A DNA stretch of 21,252 nucleotides from a virus. A program made the translations under genes and the position numbers. The number at the start of each line of letters is the position of its first letter. Position 1 is the first letter of the stretch. Under the pieces are notes generated by a model. The model was not told the origin of the DNA. It ran no database searches and saw only the letters and a program-made list of their open reading frames with translations. The stretch lies in the IMG/VR virus record IMGVR_UViG_3300034068_000486, positions 1 to 21,252 of that record; one strand, written 5' to 3'. This document shows, piece after piece, positions 1 through 8,070 of the stretch.

Positions 1-491
1 ATAAAATTCTACTGTCAGATATTATAGAAAGAGGATACTGGGAAAAACGCCTGTGGGCATTTATGGACCATGACAATGTACAGCGGTTGTTGTACCAAGG
101 ATTGCAAATACGTATTAATATGCCGCCGGTTGCAAGTGAGATTTCATTGTGTCGAATCAATCAATATAGTCCATTTACTGGTATAGTTGATGAGTCATCG
201 ATTATTAGCCATCGTGGTCCAGGTCGTCACATTTCTGTGTTTACCAAAGATGGCGGAATATGGGCGCAAAGTCATTATGAAAAAGGCAACGCAATTGATC
301 ATTTAATGGGAAACTTGCGTGTAGCAGTGGTAAAAGGTGATGACCCAGAAGACTTTGTAGCATGGGCAGAAATGCCAGCACTAATGTTGAGACAGCATCA
401 CCCATTTGAAATATTACCAAATTGGCAATACCAGGCACGACCAAATTTGTTATATAAAGCAAACAACTTAGATATTGGAGTCTTAAATTGA
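1..491 (+). CDS. Hypothetical protein, 5' end cut by window edge
   Basis: The reading frame is open from base 3 to a TGA at 489-491, so the gene probably begins before the window; about 162 residues are visible. An ATG at base 63 could be an internal start, but the 20 residues upstream (around IIERGYWEKRLW) are equally protein-like and no clear ribosome binding site precedes base 63. No family is recognised. The protein is soluble, with aromatic and histidine-rich stretches such as SHRGPGRHISVFTKDGG. It is first in a tightly packed plus-strand run: its TGA overlaps the TTG start of the next gene, so the two are probably translationally coupled. Function is unknown; a link to the glycosyltransferase-like genes behind it is inference from position only. 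Confidence 0.75.
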   Translation, partial: KILLSDIIERGYWEKRLWAFMDHDNVQRLLYQGLQIRINMPPVASEISLCRINQYSPFTGIVDESSIISHRGPGRHISVFTKDGGIWAQSHYEKGNAIDHLMGNLRVAVVKGDDPEDFVAWAEMPALMLRQHHPFEILPNWQYQARPNLLYKANNLDIGVLN

Positions 492-1459
492 AAACCCCTA
501 TTAGTGAATTTGATGTAGTATTCATCAGCTATGATGAACCAAACGCAGATGAGAATTATGCAGACTTATTAGAAAAATGTCCATGGGCCAAACGCAGTCA
601 TGGTGTATATGGTAGCGATGCTTGCCATAAGGCGGCAGCAAAGTTAGCTGAAACTGAACGCTTTATCACAATTGATGCCGACAACAAAGTGCGCCCAGAT
701 TTTTTTGAACTTGAACTAGACTTAAACAAATTTGACCGTAGTGATGTACTATCTTGGTCCGGCAAGAATGTTGTCAATGGATTGGTTTATGGCAATGGAG
801 GGGTTAAGTTATGGCCAAAGAAAGTAGTGGAACAAATGCGTACACACGAAGCAGTTGATAGTGGTGCAGGTGCAGTAGACTTTTGCTGGGATATTCACTA
901 TCATCAGTTAAACAATATCTACAGTGATGTGTACAACAATGCAACTCCGTATCAGGCATATCGTGCAGGTTTTAGAGAAGGCGTCAAGCTAGCACTACAC
1001 GATGGTCGTCCAATGGATTGGCGTCAGATTGCTGATAAGAATAATTTTAAAAATCATCGTAGACTATTGGTCTGGATGAGTGTTGGTACTGATGTACAAA
1101 ATGGTCTTTGGGCTATGTATGGCGCACGGTTAGGTTGCTACTTGACCAACTTGCATAAAGGTTGGGACTACAAATTGGTTGCTGATTTTGAATGGCACAA
1201 TCAGTACTGGGCAGAAACAGTAATGCCAATGTTTGCAGGTGACGAAGTGACTTGCTCAGCATCAAAGTATTCCTACAGCAAATCTAAATTAACAGAAGAA
1301 ACTCAAAAGCTTGGTAGAATCCTAAAACAAGATTTAAGATTGGAAATTGCCGACCTTGATGAAGCTGGCAGTAGATTCTTCAAAGCCAGTTATTTTAATC
1401 CACATCGCCTTGGACCAACTGTCAAAGAGAGTGATGTAGAACAGTTTATTGCGGAGTAA
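488..1459 (+). CDS. Putative GT-A-type glycosyltransferase-like protein (paralogue 1 of 3)
   Basis: A 323-residue soluble protein. It has a DAD-N motif at residues 63-66 (TIDADNK) after hydrophobic strands, which resembles the metal and nucleotide-sugar binding DxD of GT-A glycosyltransferases. A conserved GNGGVKLW lies at about 102-109 and a late G-x-D-x-x-N-G...GAR block follows. The start is TTG at 488, supported by GGAG seven bases upstream and by overlap with the stop of the preceding gene; no ATG fits. It is clearly paralogous to the genes at 1463 and especially 2322, sharing FISYDEPNAD, HGV-G and YQA-R-GFREGVKL. Similar proteins occur, from memory, in marine T4-like phages. Sugar transfer is inferred from the DxD and fold-like pattern; acceptor and donor are unknown. 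Confidence 0.72.
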   Translation: MKTPISEFDVVFISYDEPNADENYADLLEKCPWAKRSHGVYGSDACHKAAAKLAETERFITIDADNKVRPDFFELELDLNKFDRSDVLSWSGKNVVNGLVYGNGGVKLWPKKVVEQMRTHEAVDSGAGAVDFCWDIHYHQLNNIYSDVYNNATPYQAYRAGFREGVKLALHDGRPMDWRQIADKNNFKNHRRLLVWMSVGTDVQNGLWAMYGARLGCYLTNLHKGWDYKLVADFEWHNQYWAETVMPMFAGDEVTCSASKYSYSKSKLTEETQKLGRILKQDLRLEIADLDEAGSRFFKASYFNPHRLGPTVKESDVEQFIAE

Positions 1460-1462
1460 GCT

Positions 1463-2335
1463 TTGTTAGATGTTTTCTTTTTATCAATGGGCGAGCAATG
1501 CAGTGAAGAAAACTGGCAACGCTTATTGGAATTTGCACCCAAAGCAAAACGGGTCAAAGATGTTGTTGGAATTTTTAATGCCCATAGAGTATGTGCTACA
1601 CTAAGCACAACTGATAACTTTTGGGTAGTGGATGCTGATGCCTGGATAGTTGACAACTTTGATTTTTCATGGGAACCAGACCCCAATTTACTATATTGGA
1701 ATGTACCCGAAACTCAGTGTATTAGCATTTGGAAAAGTATAAATCCTGTAAACACACTTACGTATGGATATGGCGGAGTTAAACTTTTCCCACGTGAGCC
1801 ATTTATTAAGAAACATGGCTGGGAAATAGACATGTCAACCTCTTTAGCCGACATTACTATAAGCAAAACTGATATAAGTTGTGAGACAAGATTCAATCAC
1901 ACACCCGAATCAGCCTGGATTGGTGCGTTTAGAGAATGTGCAAAGCTTTCATCTCTTTCAATAATAAAACTTCGCATTCGTAAAAGCCTTGCAAAGCAAG
2001 AAGCAGAAATGGAAAAGCTGTTAGAGACTGTAGAAACACTAGACTATTCTGACGACGGTAAAGTAAATTATTTAAACGTTCAACGCCTTTTTATAATGGA
2101 AAAGTACAAGGCAGAAACAAATATTTTTAACTATTGGCAAGAAATTGAAAACAACAATGCTAATAGACTGTCATGGTGTACAAAAGGATGGGACCGGCAC
2201 AATGGGCCTTACTCAATTTTGGGCGCCCGTGCAGGAACTTTATTTGGTCTTCAACATAGTGATGATTTAAAACAATTAAATCTAATCAACGACTGGAAGT
2301 GGTTAAAGGAAAAATTTAAAAATGTCAATGTTTAA
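1463..2335 (+). CDS. Putative glycosyltransferase-like protein, divergent (paralogue 2 of 3)
   Basis: A 290-residue protein, the divergent middle member of the tandem family. It keeps DAD (VVDADAW), GYGGVKLF and the late KGWDRHNGPYS...GAR block. It has replaced the DEPNAD signature with MGEQCSEEN and the N after DAD with A. An internal stretch rich in E and K (SLAKQEAEMEKLLETVETL) may form a short coiled coil and is absent from the two siblings. The start is TTG at 1463 with GGAG six bases upstream, only three bases after the previous stop; no nearby ATG is better. It may have a different donor or acceptor, or may be a regulatory or inactive partner. That it belongs to the family is seen; activity is inference. 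Confidence 0.7.
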   Translation: MLDVFFLSMGEQCSEENWQRLLEFAPKAKRVKDVVGIFNAHRVCATLSTTDNFWVVDADAWIVDNFDFSWEPDPNLLYWNVPETQCISIWKSINPVNTLTYGYGGVKLFPREPFIKKHGWEIDMSTSLADITISKTDISCETRFNHTPESAWIGAFRECAKLSSLSIIKLRIRKSLAKQEAEMEKLLETVETLDYSDDGKVNYLNVQRLFIMEKYKAETNIFNYWQEIENNNANRLSWCTKGWDRHNGPYSILGARAGTLFGLQHSDDLKQLNLINDWKWLKEKFKNVNV

Positions 2336-3290
2336 CGTGCCTGCTAAAAAAATACATGCGTACTCTCTTGCTGACTTTCCTGTGGTGTTTCTGAGTTTCG
2401 ACGAACCAAATGCTGATATTCACTGGGAAATGTTACAAAAGGTAACACCGCATAAAAATATTGCCAGAGTACATGGTGTAGTTGGTTTTGATACAGCTCA
2501 CAAAACAGCGGCCGCTCAATTCCCAAATAGCGAATATGTTATCACTGTAGATGCTGATAATCAAGTTGACCCTAAATTTTTTAAATGTTCATCTCCCAAA
2601 GATCTAAATGGAAAAGTAAGCTATACCTGGGGAGGTCGACAATACACAAACGGACTCATGTATGGCAACGGCGGATTAAAGTTGTGGAGCACAGAACACT
2701 TGGCCAATATGAAAAGTCATGAGCTAGCAGATGAAGAACGCGATGCAGTAGATTTTTGTTGGGACGCATCACGCTATAAAGAACTGCCAGGATGTTGGAG
2801 TAATGTTTACACCAATGGTAGTGCTTACCAAGCATTTCGCGTAGGTTTTCGAGAAGGTGTTAAACTTAGTATGGACCAAGGCACAGTATTGGAGTTTAAT
2901 GACTGGTCAACTTGTATGCATGCCGCTAACTATCAACGCTTGCTAACGTGGCTAGCTGTTGGCGCTGATGTAGCGCATGGTATGTGGAGTGTGTACGGAG
3001 CAAGATTAGCTGTATATCTGTTACAATATGAAAACTTTGACTTTGTGCAGATTAGGGACTATGATTGGTTCGAGCATTTTTTCAACGATCATGCCAATGC
3101 TGATCCAACAAAAGCAAGTAAAGCACTTGGCAAAAAAATAAGCGACGGCATGGGTTGGATCTTGCCTGATTTTGATAGTAAGCAAAGTAACTTTATCAAA
3201 ATGACACAACTACACCCTGCAAAGCCATTGACAAACGAAGACGTACAATGGCAAACTAATTTAAGTATGTTTGGCTGGTTTAATGAATAA
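2322..3290 (+). CDS. Putative GT-A-type glycosyltransferase-like protein (paralogue 3 of 3)
   Basis: A 322-residue protein, closest to the gene at 488. It shares FLSFDEPNAD, ARVHGVVG, DTAHKTAA, TVDADNQV (the DxD-like motif), YGNGGLKLW, AVDFCWD and YQAFRVGFREGVKL in the same order. It has no signal peptide or membrane segment. The ATG start at 2322 lies inside the end of the previous gene (14-base overlap) with AAGGA upstream; a second ATG two codons downstream is possible. The predicted role is transfer of a sugar or similar activated group, by analogy with GT-A enzymes. The strong similarity to paralogue 1 suggests a relatively recent duplication with selection to keep both. Confidence 0.72.
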   Translation: MSMFNVPAKKIHAYSLADFPVVFLSFDEPNADIHWEMLQKVTPHKNIARVHGVVGFDTAHKTAAAQFPNSEYVITVDADNQVDPKFFKCSSPKDLNGKVSYTWGGRQYTNGLMYGNGGLKLWSTEHLANMKSHELADEERDAVDFCWDASRYKELPGCWSNVYTNGSAYQAFRVGFREGVKLSMDQGTVLEFNDWSTCMHAANYQRLLTWLAVGADVAHGMWSVYGARLAVYLLQYENFDFVQIRDYDWFEHFFNDHANADPTKASKALGKKISDGMGWILPDFDSKQSNFIKMTQLHPAKPLTNEDVQWQTNLSMFGWFNE

Positions 3291-4317
3291 AAATACAGAA
3301 CTACGTTCTTCAATTTTATACTTTGTCGATGAAGCAATTGGCTTTCGTAAAAGTATACATCACTTTCATCGGTGGTTAGAATTCAATGAGCAAGTTGAAC
3401 TTGAGCGTCTGATCATTGAAATTGGGTTTGAGCAATTTGTTGATTTAAGAGCATTGGTTTCGGCTGTAAAATCTAAAAACGAAATCAGAATTTTATCTGC
3501 AGTTGATGGTATCAACTCTTATGGATTCTTTAATACATCCGACAGTGTTGATAAGTTAAAGTCAATGTTAATCAATGATGCATCAATTAAAACTATTGTT
3601 AGTTTTTTAAATTTCTATATCAGCGATATAACATTACTTTCGTGTGTTAATGATAATGATATTATTTTGCTTGCAAATGCTCTTGGCTTTTATTATCCAC
3701 GGAACAAAAAATATATTAATCAACTTGCGCTTACTGTGTGCAACTACCCTGACCTAAACTGGAAGGATGCGCTTAGTAGAAATCAAATTAAAAGCAAACA
3801 GTGGCTAATAGACAAACTTTCCGAGCACCTGACAAGAAACAATAAGGTAAACATATTCAAATCAAAAGCTGAACAAACTTCAATTATAGTTGGAGGTTGG
3901 GTTGGTGTGCTACCATTTCTTGCTAGTATGCAAGAAGTAAAGCTAGGCAAGGTTGTAAATATTGACATTGACAGTAGTGTACATGATGCGGCAAAAAGTT
4001 TGAACGTATCATTTAACCCGTTATACAATAATCTAGATAAAGATATAAGATTAGTTGATTTTTTTGCATATAAAAATCCATTGGTTATTGACACAATTGT
4101 TGAACATTTTAAAAATCACAATACCTGGATCAAAACTTTGCCAGCTGGTACTGAAGTGGTACTGCAAGGAAATAATATGTTTGATGTGGTAGATCATGTC
4201 AACTGTCACAGTTCGTTGAGTCAATTTGTAAAGAGTTGTGGACTATCTAAAATCACATGGCAAGGCGAACTTGTTTTGCACAAGTGTAACAGATACATGG
4301 TAATAGGTACTGTATGA
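3283..4317 (+). CDS. Two-part protein with C-terminal methyltransferase-like domain
   Basis: 344 residues from ATG at 3283, which overlaps the previous stop (ATGAATAA); a TTG at 3271 would add four residues but has no better site. The N-terminal half (about 1-190) is mostly helical and unrecognised. The C-terminal half looks like a Rossmann fold: IIVGGWVGVLP at about 201-211 matches the glycine-rich SAM loop, and NIDID at about 226-230 sits where the acidic residue for the SAM ribose belongs. Small methyltransferase-like proteins with a VGGWVGVL-type loop are, from memory, common in marine phages. The gene is more AT-rich than its neighbours. It overlaps the next gene by ATGA, so the two are co-translated. 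Methylation of a glycan, protein or small molecule is inferred; the substrate is unknown. Confidence 0.65.
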   Translation: MNKNTELRSSILYFVDEAIGFRKSIHHFHRWLEFNEQVELERLIIEIGFEQFVDLRALVSAVKSKNEIRILSAVDGINSYGFFNTSDSVDKLKSMLINDASIKTIVSFLNFYISDITLLSCVNDNDIILLANALGFYYPRNKKYINQLALTVCNYPDLNWKDALSRNQIKSKQWLIDKLSEHLTRNNKVNIFKSKAEQTSIIVGGWVGVLPFLASMQEVKLGKVVNIDIDSSVHDAAKSLNVSFNPLYNNLDKDIRLVDFFAYKNPLVIDTIVEHFKNHNTWIKTLPAGTEVVLQGNNMFDVVDHVNCHSSLSQFVKSCGLSKITWQGELVLHKCNRYMVIGTV

Positions 4318-4829
4318 GTGATCGAATTAAAAAAACAGATACTAAAATTGACTTAGAACGGTTACGCATTGAATCGGCAAAATTACTATGGGATGACAAA
4401 TTACAAAAAAGTAATCTACAGGTATCAATTCAAACTGATGGCACAGGCGATTGGGACAATAGCACTGGCTCAAGAATTGGCGTTAAAGAAAGTGTATGGG
4501 ACAAAATTCATCCTGCTCTCAAAGGCTCATGGTGGGAAACAGACTTTTTTCCTAGTTTGCCTTGGAAAGTTTATAGAACTAGAATCATGGTCATGGAAGG
4601 CAGACGTTGCTATTCCATACACACTGATGACAATGCTCGTTTGCACATTGCAATAACCACACACAATCAGGCCAAATTTATTTTTACAACTCCCCCAGAA
4701 ATTGTTCATATTCCAGCAGACGGACATGTTTGGTGGGTTGATACTCGCAACGAACATACAGCTATTAATGCCAGTAAAGATACACGAGTTCATCTTTTGA
4801 TGAGCTTGGTAAACACTGACGCTGATTAG
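4314..4829 (+). CDS. 2OG-Fe(II) oxygenase, aspartyl/asparaginyl beta-hydroxylase-like
   Basis: 171 residues. The iron-binding facial triad is visible: H103-T-D105 (SIHTDDN), distal H148 (RNEHTAIN), and R158 (DTRVHLL) placed to bind the 2-oxoglutarate carboxylate. The run of beta strands between them (HIAITTH, KFIF, HVWWVD) fits a double-stranded beta-helix, and HxD...H...R with NEHTAIN resembles the aspartyl/asparaginyl beta-hydroxylase branch. The expected reaction is 2-oxoglutarate- and O2-dependent hydroxylation of a protein side chain or small molecule in the cytoplasm. The ATG overlaps the previous stop (ATGA, 4314-4317). It is one of four such enzymes in the window. Substrate is unknown. 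Confidence 0.8.
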   Translation: MSDRIKKTDTKIDLERLRIESAKLLWDDKLQKSNLQVSIQTDGTGDWDNSTGSRIGVKESVWDKIHPALKGSWWETDFFPSLPWKVYRTRIMVMEGRRCYSIHTDDNARLHIAITTHNQAKFIFTTPPEIVHIPADGHVWWVDTRNEHTAINASKDTRVHLLMSLVNTDAD

Positions 4830-4844
4830 TGGCTACATACACAT

Positions 4845-5498
4845 ATGAATCCACTTCGTGTTGAGCTGACAACTGCAAACAACTTTGATCCGTATCGTGC
4901 CGACTATCAAATTTTCTTAAAAAAAGTTGAAGCTGATGAATCTCCAGCGGCAATTAATATGGGTAACGAAGATAATGTTGGATTCTTATTTTCTGTTAAT
5001 AGTTTAAAACGATGGACCAACAATAATGGCGAAATTGCATTGTTGTATGATAACCTCACCGAGAACATAGTTGGTGTTAGTGCAGTAGAAACTCTATACA
5101 TAAACTCTTTGCTAGGCTCAGGTGGCAACCGATGTTGGCTGTTACCTGCTTATAGGTCAACAAATGAAATAACAACATATCTGCTTAATGCAAACTTCGA
5201 TTGGTGTAAACAAAATGATAAAGTTGGCATGGTATTAACTTTCAATGATCACAACAAGTGGATATACGATACAATTAAAAAGTTAAGTACAAACTCTGGT
5301 GCTACACTAGGAACAGTTTGGTCCAAATGGTGGAATGATTGTATTGTATTGCCTCACCGTATTCGATACTTCAATACAAGGCAATGGGCAATTATTAAAC
5401 CAATCAACCGAGTTGCATGTTTGGAACTTGCAGAAGATATTAATAGCAGATATGGAGTGAGGGATAGACCCTTCATTCAAATGGAAAAAGTAACATGA
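4845..5498 (+). CDS. Hypothetical protein, possibly GNAT-like
   Basis: 217 residues, soluble. There is no firm family match. The central strand layout (IVGVSAVETLYI, then RCWLLPAYRSTNEITTYLL, then KVGMVLTFNDHN followed by KWIYDTIKKL) resembles a GNAT N-acyltransferase core, in which a beta bulge precedes a helix and a late strand is followed by a helix. The canonical Q/RxxGxG/A acetyl-CoA loop is not evident. ATG at 4845 follows a 15-base gap with a weak ribosome binding site; the end overlaps the next start by ATGA. Its position next to a PP-loop enzyme and a second possible GNAT protein is the main hint of an acyl-transfer role. Function is unproven. Confidence 0.6.
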   Translation: MNPLRVELTTANNFDPYRADYQIFLKKVEADESPAAINMGNEDNVGFLFSVNSLKRWTNNNGEIALLYDNLTENIVGVSAVETLYINSLLGSGGNRCWLLPAYRSTNEITTYLLNANFDWCKQNDKVGMVLTFNDHNKWIYDTIKKLSTNSGATLGTVWSKWWNDCIVLPHRIRYFNTRQWAIIKPINRVACLELAEDINSRYGVRDRPFIQMEKVT

Positions 5499-6442
5499 GC
5501 ATTATTAATACTGAAAATTCCTATATAAAATACTATTACAATAATGATCCAAGTAAAATTTGGAGAGAAGAAGGCGACGATACATCGCACATGAGTGTTG
5601 GTGGATGCACTCGTCTACCAATGTCTTTTCGTGACGAATGTATACGTACTGCCCGAGCACTAACAAATAACTACAAAAATTTAACAATTTTTATGAGCGG
5701 TGGTCTAGATAGTGAAATTGCATTACATTCGTTCTTGGCTGCAGGGTTGACACCAAAACTAGCCACGGTAAGATTTCCCAATGGTGCAAATGCACACGAC
5801 ATTAACCCCATGCTAGAAATGGTACGCCAGATGGGATTATCATGTCATGTGATTGAATTTAATCCAGAAGAATTTGTCAAGTCAGAAGAATGTTACGAAG
5901 TAGCCAAGCGTTATCAAGCATATAGCTTGTATCAACAAATACTGTTGCGTGTAGCAGAAGACTACCAAGCACCAATGATTACGATTGATGAAGTTGAATT
6001 AGAAAAAGTTCCAAACATTAATTGGGACACTGGCAAGTATTCGTTACCTTGGGTGTTTTTGAAAAAGGAAGATCAAGACGGAGTATGGCGCAGATTCAAC
6101 GACAAAACTGGCATTCCAGCATTGAACAATTTCTACACTTATAGTCCAGAAAGCATGTTGGCATTCTTACAACTTCCAACAGTTGATGATTTGATTAACG
6201 ATAGAATTTTTGGTAAGCTAGGTTGGACAAGTTCTAAGATGAAGATTTATGCTCACACTGGTTTTAAGTTTAGACCACGTCCCAAGTATACTGGCGTTGA
6301 GAATTACATGCACTTATGGAATCAAGTTGGTTATAACATTAAAAAGCATTTACCACATTCCCCAAGGGGCTTTACTATACCAGCAATTGAATTGCGAGAT
6401 AACCTGATAGCAGGAAAAGAATCATCATGTCATATACTTTAA
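5495..6442 (+). CDS. PP-loop ATPase / asparagine-synthase-like protein lacking glutaminase domain
   Basis: 315 residues. A pyrophosphatase loop SGGLDS at 68-73 follows a hydrophobic strand (NLTIFM), the signature of N-type ATP pyrophosphatases (asparagine synthetase C-terminal domain, QueC, NAD synthetase). These enzymes adenylate a carbonyl and then deliver an amine or sulfur. Only about 65 residues precede the loop, so there is no N-terminal glutamine amidotransferase domain and no catalytic Cys2; ammonia or another amine would have to come from elsewhere. The second half has aromatic-rich segments (NWDTGKYSLPWVFL) not typical of asparagine synthetase. The start ATG overlaps the preceding stop, and the end overlaps the next gene by 16 bases. 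A dedicated amide- or amidine-forming enzyme of a modification pathway is likelier than free asparagine synthesis; this is inference. Confidence 0.75.
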   Translation: MSIINTENSYIKYYYNNDPSKIWREEGDDTSHMSVGGCTRLPMSFRDECIRTARALTNNYKNLTIFMSGGLDSEIALHSFLAAGLTPKLATVRFPNGANAHDINPMLEMVRQMGLSCHVIEFNPEEFVKSEECYEVAKRYQAYSLYQQILLRVAEDYQAPMITIDEVELEKVPNINWDTGKYSLPWVFLKKEDQDGVWRRFNDKTGIPALNNFYTYSPESMLAFLQLPTVDDLINDRIFGKLGWTSSKMKIYAHTGFKFRPRPKYTGVENYMHLWNQVGYNIKKHLPHSPRGFTIPAIELRDNLIAGKESSCHIL

Positions 6443-7182
6443 AACCACTAGAATTTAGCGATCTAGACTCTACAGTCGCAACTGCATTGCAAATTTACGA
6501 AAACGCTGACCCTGACAAGTATCCAGAGTTTAAAATTACCAACGACACAGACCGTACCACACGGTTTCAGAAGTTTTTTAGAATGTTTTTAATTCCATCA
6601 AACTTTAATAATCACAATATTAGAAAAGCATTTGGCCTCTTTAAAGGCGACGAGTGCGTTTGCTTAGTTGGCGTTAGACGTTGGGGACACTTACCTTCTT
6701 GGTCTATTAGTTGGTTATTAAGCCCTAGCATTGGTGCTAGATTTATCCCAATCTTTCGTATATTGGTTCAGGAACTTTGTGCTTTCCATGAAAACGCAGG
6801 TATGAATGAGTTTTATGTAACTTACCCATCTACTAGAGAAGCCGCCTATAGTAAAATTATGTTACCTGTTAGAGAAAGATACTTTACATTCGTTGAGTGT
6901 GTGGTACCAAAGAATGAGCGACATCCGTATGGATTTATTCATGAGCTCATGGGAGGAGCACTTCATCCGCACGACATGTCTTTTAGAAGATATATACTAC
7001 GTAGAGATAACACTGAAGCCCCAAGTGCAGGTGGTAAGCATGTGGGATTAACAGAAGCAGAAACTGATTTGACTGCACGCCTTGGAAAAATTCAAGAGCG
7101 GAAGGACAAGATTGAAGAATACAAACAAAATCGAGCGAAAGAAAAACTAGAGAATGAAAATGCAAATAACGAAGCTACTTGA
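6427..7182 (+). CDS. Possible GNAT-like acyltransferase with C-terminal coiled coil
   Basis: 251 residues. The N-terminus (YTLKPLEFSDLDSTVATALQ) has the usual opening of GNAT proteins: a first strand followed by a helix. The middle (KAFGLFKGDECVCLVGVRRW) fits the central antiparallel strands. I do not see a clean acetyl-CoA loop, so the assignment is tentative. The last 45 residues (KIQERKDKIEEYKQNRAKEK) are highly charged and predicted to form a coiled coil, perhaps for oligomerisation. The ATG at 6427 lies within the end of the PP-loop gene, with AGGAAAA upstream. The 3' end overlaps the desaturase start by 29 bases. The charged tail could also be a scaffold-like extension. Confidence 0.6.
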   Translation: MSYTLKPLEFSDLDSTVATALQIYENADPDKYPEFKITNDTDRTTRFQKFFRMFLIPSNFNNHNIRKAFGLFKGDECVCLVGVRRWGHLPSWSISWLLSPSIGARFIPIFRILVQELCAFHENAGMNEFYVTYPSTREAAYSKIMLPVRERYFTFVECVVPKNERHPYGFIHELMGGALHPHDMSFRRYILRRDNTEAPSAGGKHVGLTEAETDLTARLGKIQERKDKIEEYKQNRAKEKLENENANNEAT

Positions 7183-8068
7183 CTGGTTTAAGGTACAACA
7201 AGACTTATACCAAAAGACTCATCAAATTCCATACATACTGGCAGTTTGGTTTCCATACCACATTGCTGCCATTATTGCTATCGTATTTGCTGTGGCAACA
7301 GAGTGGAGTTGGTGGTACCCTGTAACTGCATTGTGTGGTTGGGTCTTGCTTGATGGTGTAGGTAATAATTTAACATTGCATCGTTTTCTTAGTCACAAGT
7401 CATGGACTCCTTACAAGTGGGTAGAACCGTTTTTGTTATGGGCAGGTGTCATGGTCGGTGAAGGAAGTCCGCTATGGTGGGCCGCACTACATCGTGGACA
7501 TCATCATAGAGTAAGTGATCAGCCAGGTAAGGATTTTCACACTCCAGTTGGCAACGGCAAGTGGTGGAGTTACATGGGTTGGCAATTTGCAGTAAAACAG
7601 GACACAGTAAGTTTTAGATATGCAGTAGATTTGCTACGCGATCGTCGTGTGGTATTTTGCCATGAGAACTATAACAAAATTATCTTTGGTACGTTGTTAT
7701 TAAGCACCATATTGTTTGGATTAACATTTACTGTTTGGTTCTTTGTAATTGGTAGTTTAATGAGCCTACATGCAGATGGACTTGTTAATACATTTGGACA
7801 TGTGCCTGCCGCTGGTTACCAGAACTCGGACAACAACGATCAAAGTACAAATGTGTGGTGGCTTGGTTACTTCCATTGGGGTAGTGGCTGGCATAACAAC
7901 CATCATGCCAAAGCAAGTAGTTTTGACTTTGGCAGTAGTGTCAGTGGCCGCCAGCATGAATTTGATCCTTGTTTAATTCTAATGATACCGTTTGCACCTC
8001 CTTCGGAAGTGAAACGCTTGTGGTCTAAGCGTAAAGATGCTATACTAGCATATAACAACAAGGAATAA
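7154..8068 (+). CDS. Membrane fatty-acid desaturase (delta-9 acyl desaturase type)
   Basis: 304 residues. All three di-iron histidine boxes of membrane desaturases are present: HRFLSH at 76-81, HRGHH at 113-117 and HNNHH at 247-251. The spacing and sequences resemble acyl-CoA/acyl-lipid delta-9 desaturases. Hydrophobic segments at about 28-48, 53-72, 178-198 and 199-207 fit the usual four-helix topology with the boxes on the cytoplasmic face. The reaction is O2- and electron-dependent insertion of a cis double bond into a saturated acyl chain; no electron-donor gene is seen nearby, so host ferredoxin or cytochrome would be used. Length is normal, with no obvious breaks. It sits directly upstream of thyX with a 2-base gap. 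As an auxiliary metabolic gene it could raise membrane fluidity in infected cells. Confidence 0.88.
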   Translation: MKMQITKLLDWFKVQQDLYQKTHQIPYILAVWFPYHIAAIIAIVFAVATEWSWWYPVTALCGWVLLDGVGNNLTLHRFLSHKSWTPYKWVEPFLLWAGVMVGEGSPLWWAALHRGHHHRVSDQPGKDFHTPVGNGKWWSYMGWQFAVKQDTVSFRYAVDLLRDRRVVFCHENYNKIIFGTLLLSTILFGLTFTVWFFVIGSLMSLHADGLVNTFGHVPAAGYQNSDNNDQSTNVWWLGYFHWGSGWHNNHHAKASSFDFGSSVSGRQHEFDPCLILMIPFAPPSEVKRLWSKRKDAILAYNNKE

Positions 8069-8070
8069 AA

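Noticed and set aside
3089-3337. 82-codon minus-strand frame across the 2322/3283 junction
   Set aside because: Antisense to two supported coding genes; no start signals and no transcription signals on that strand.
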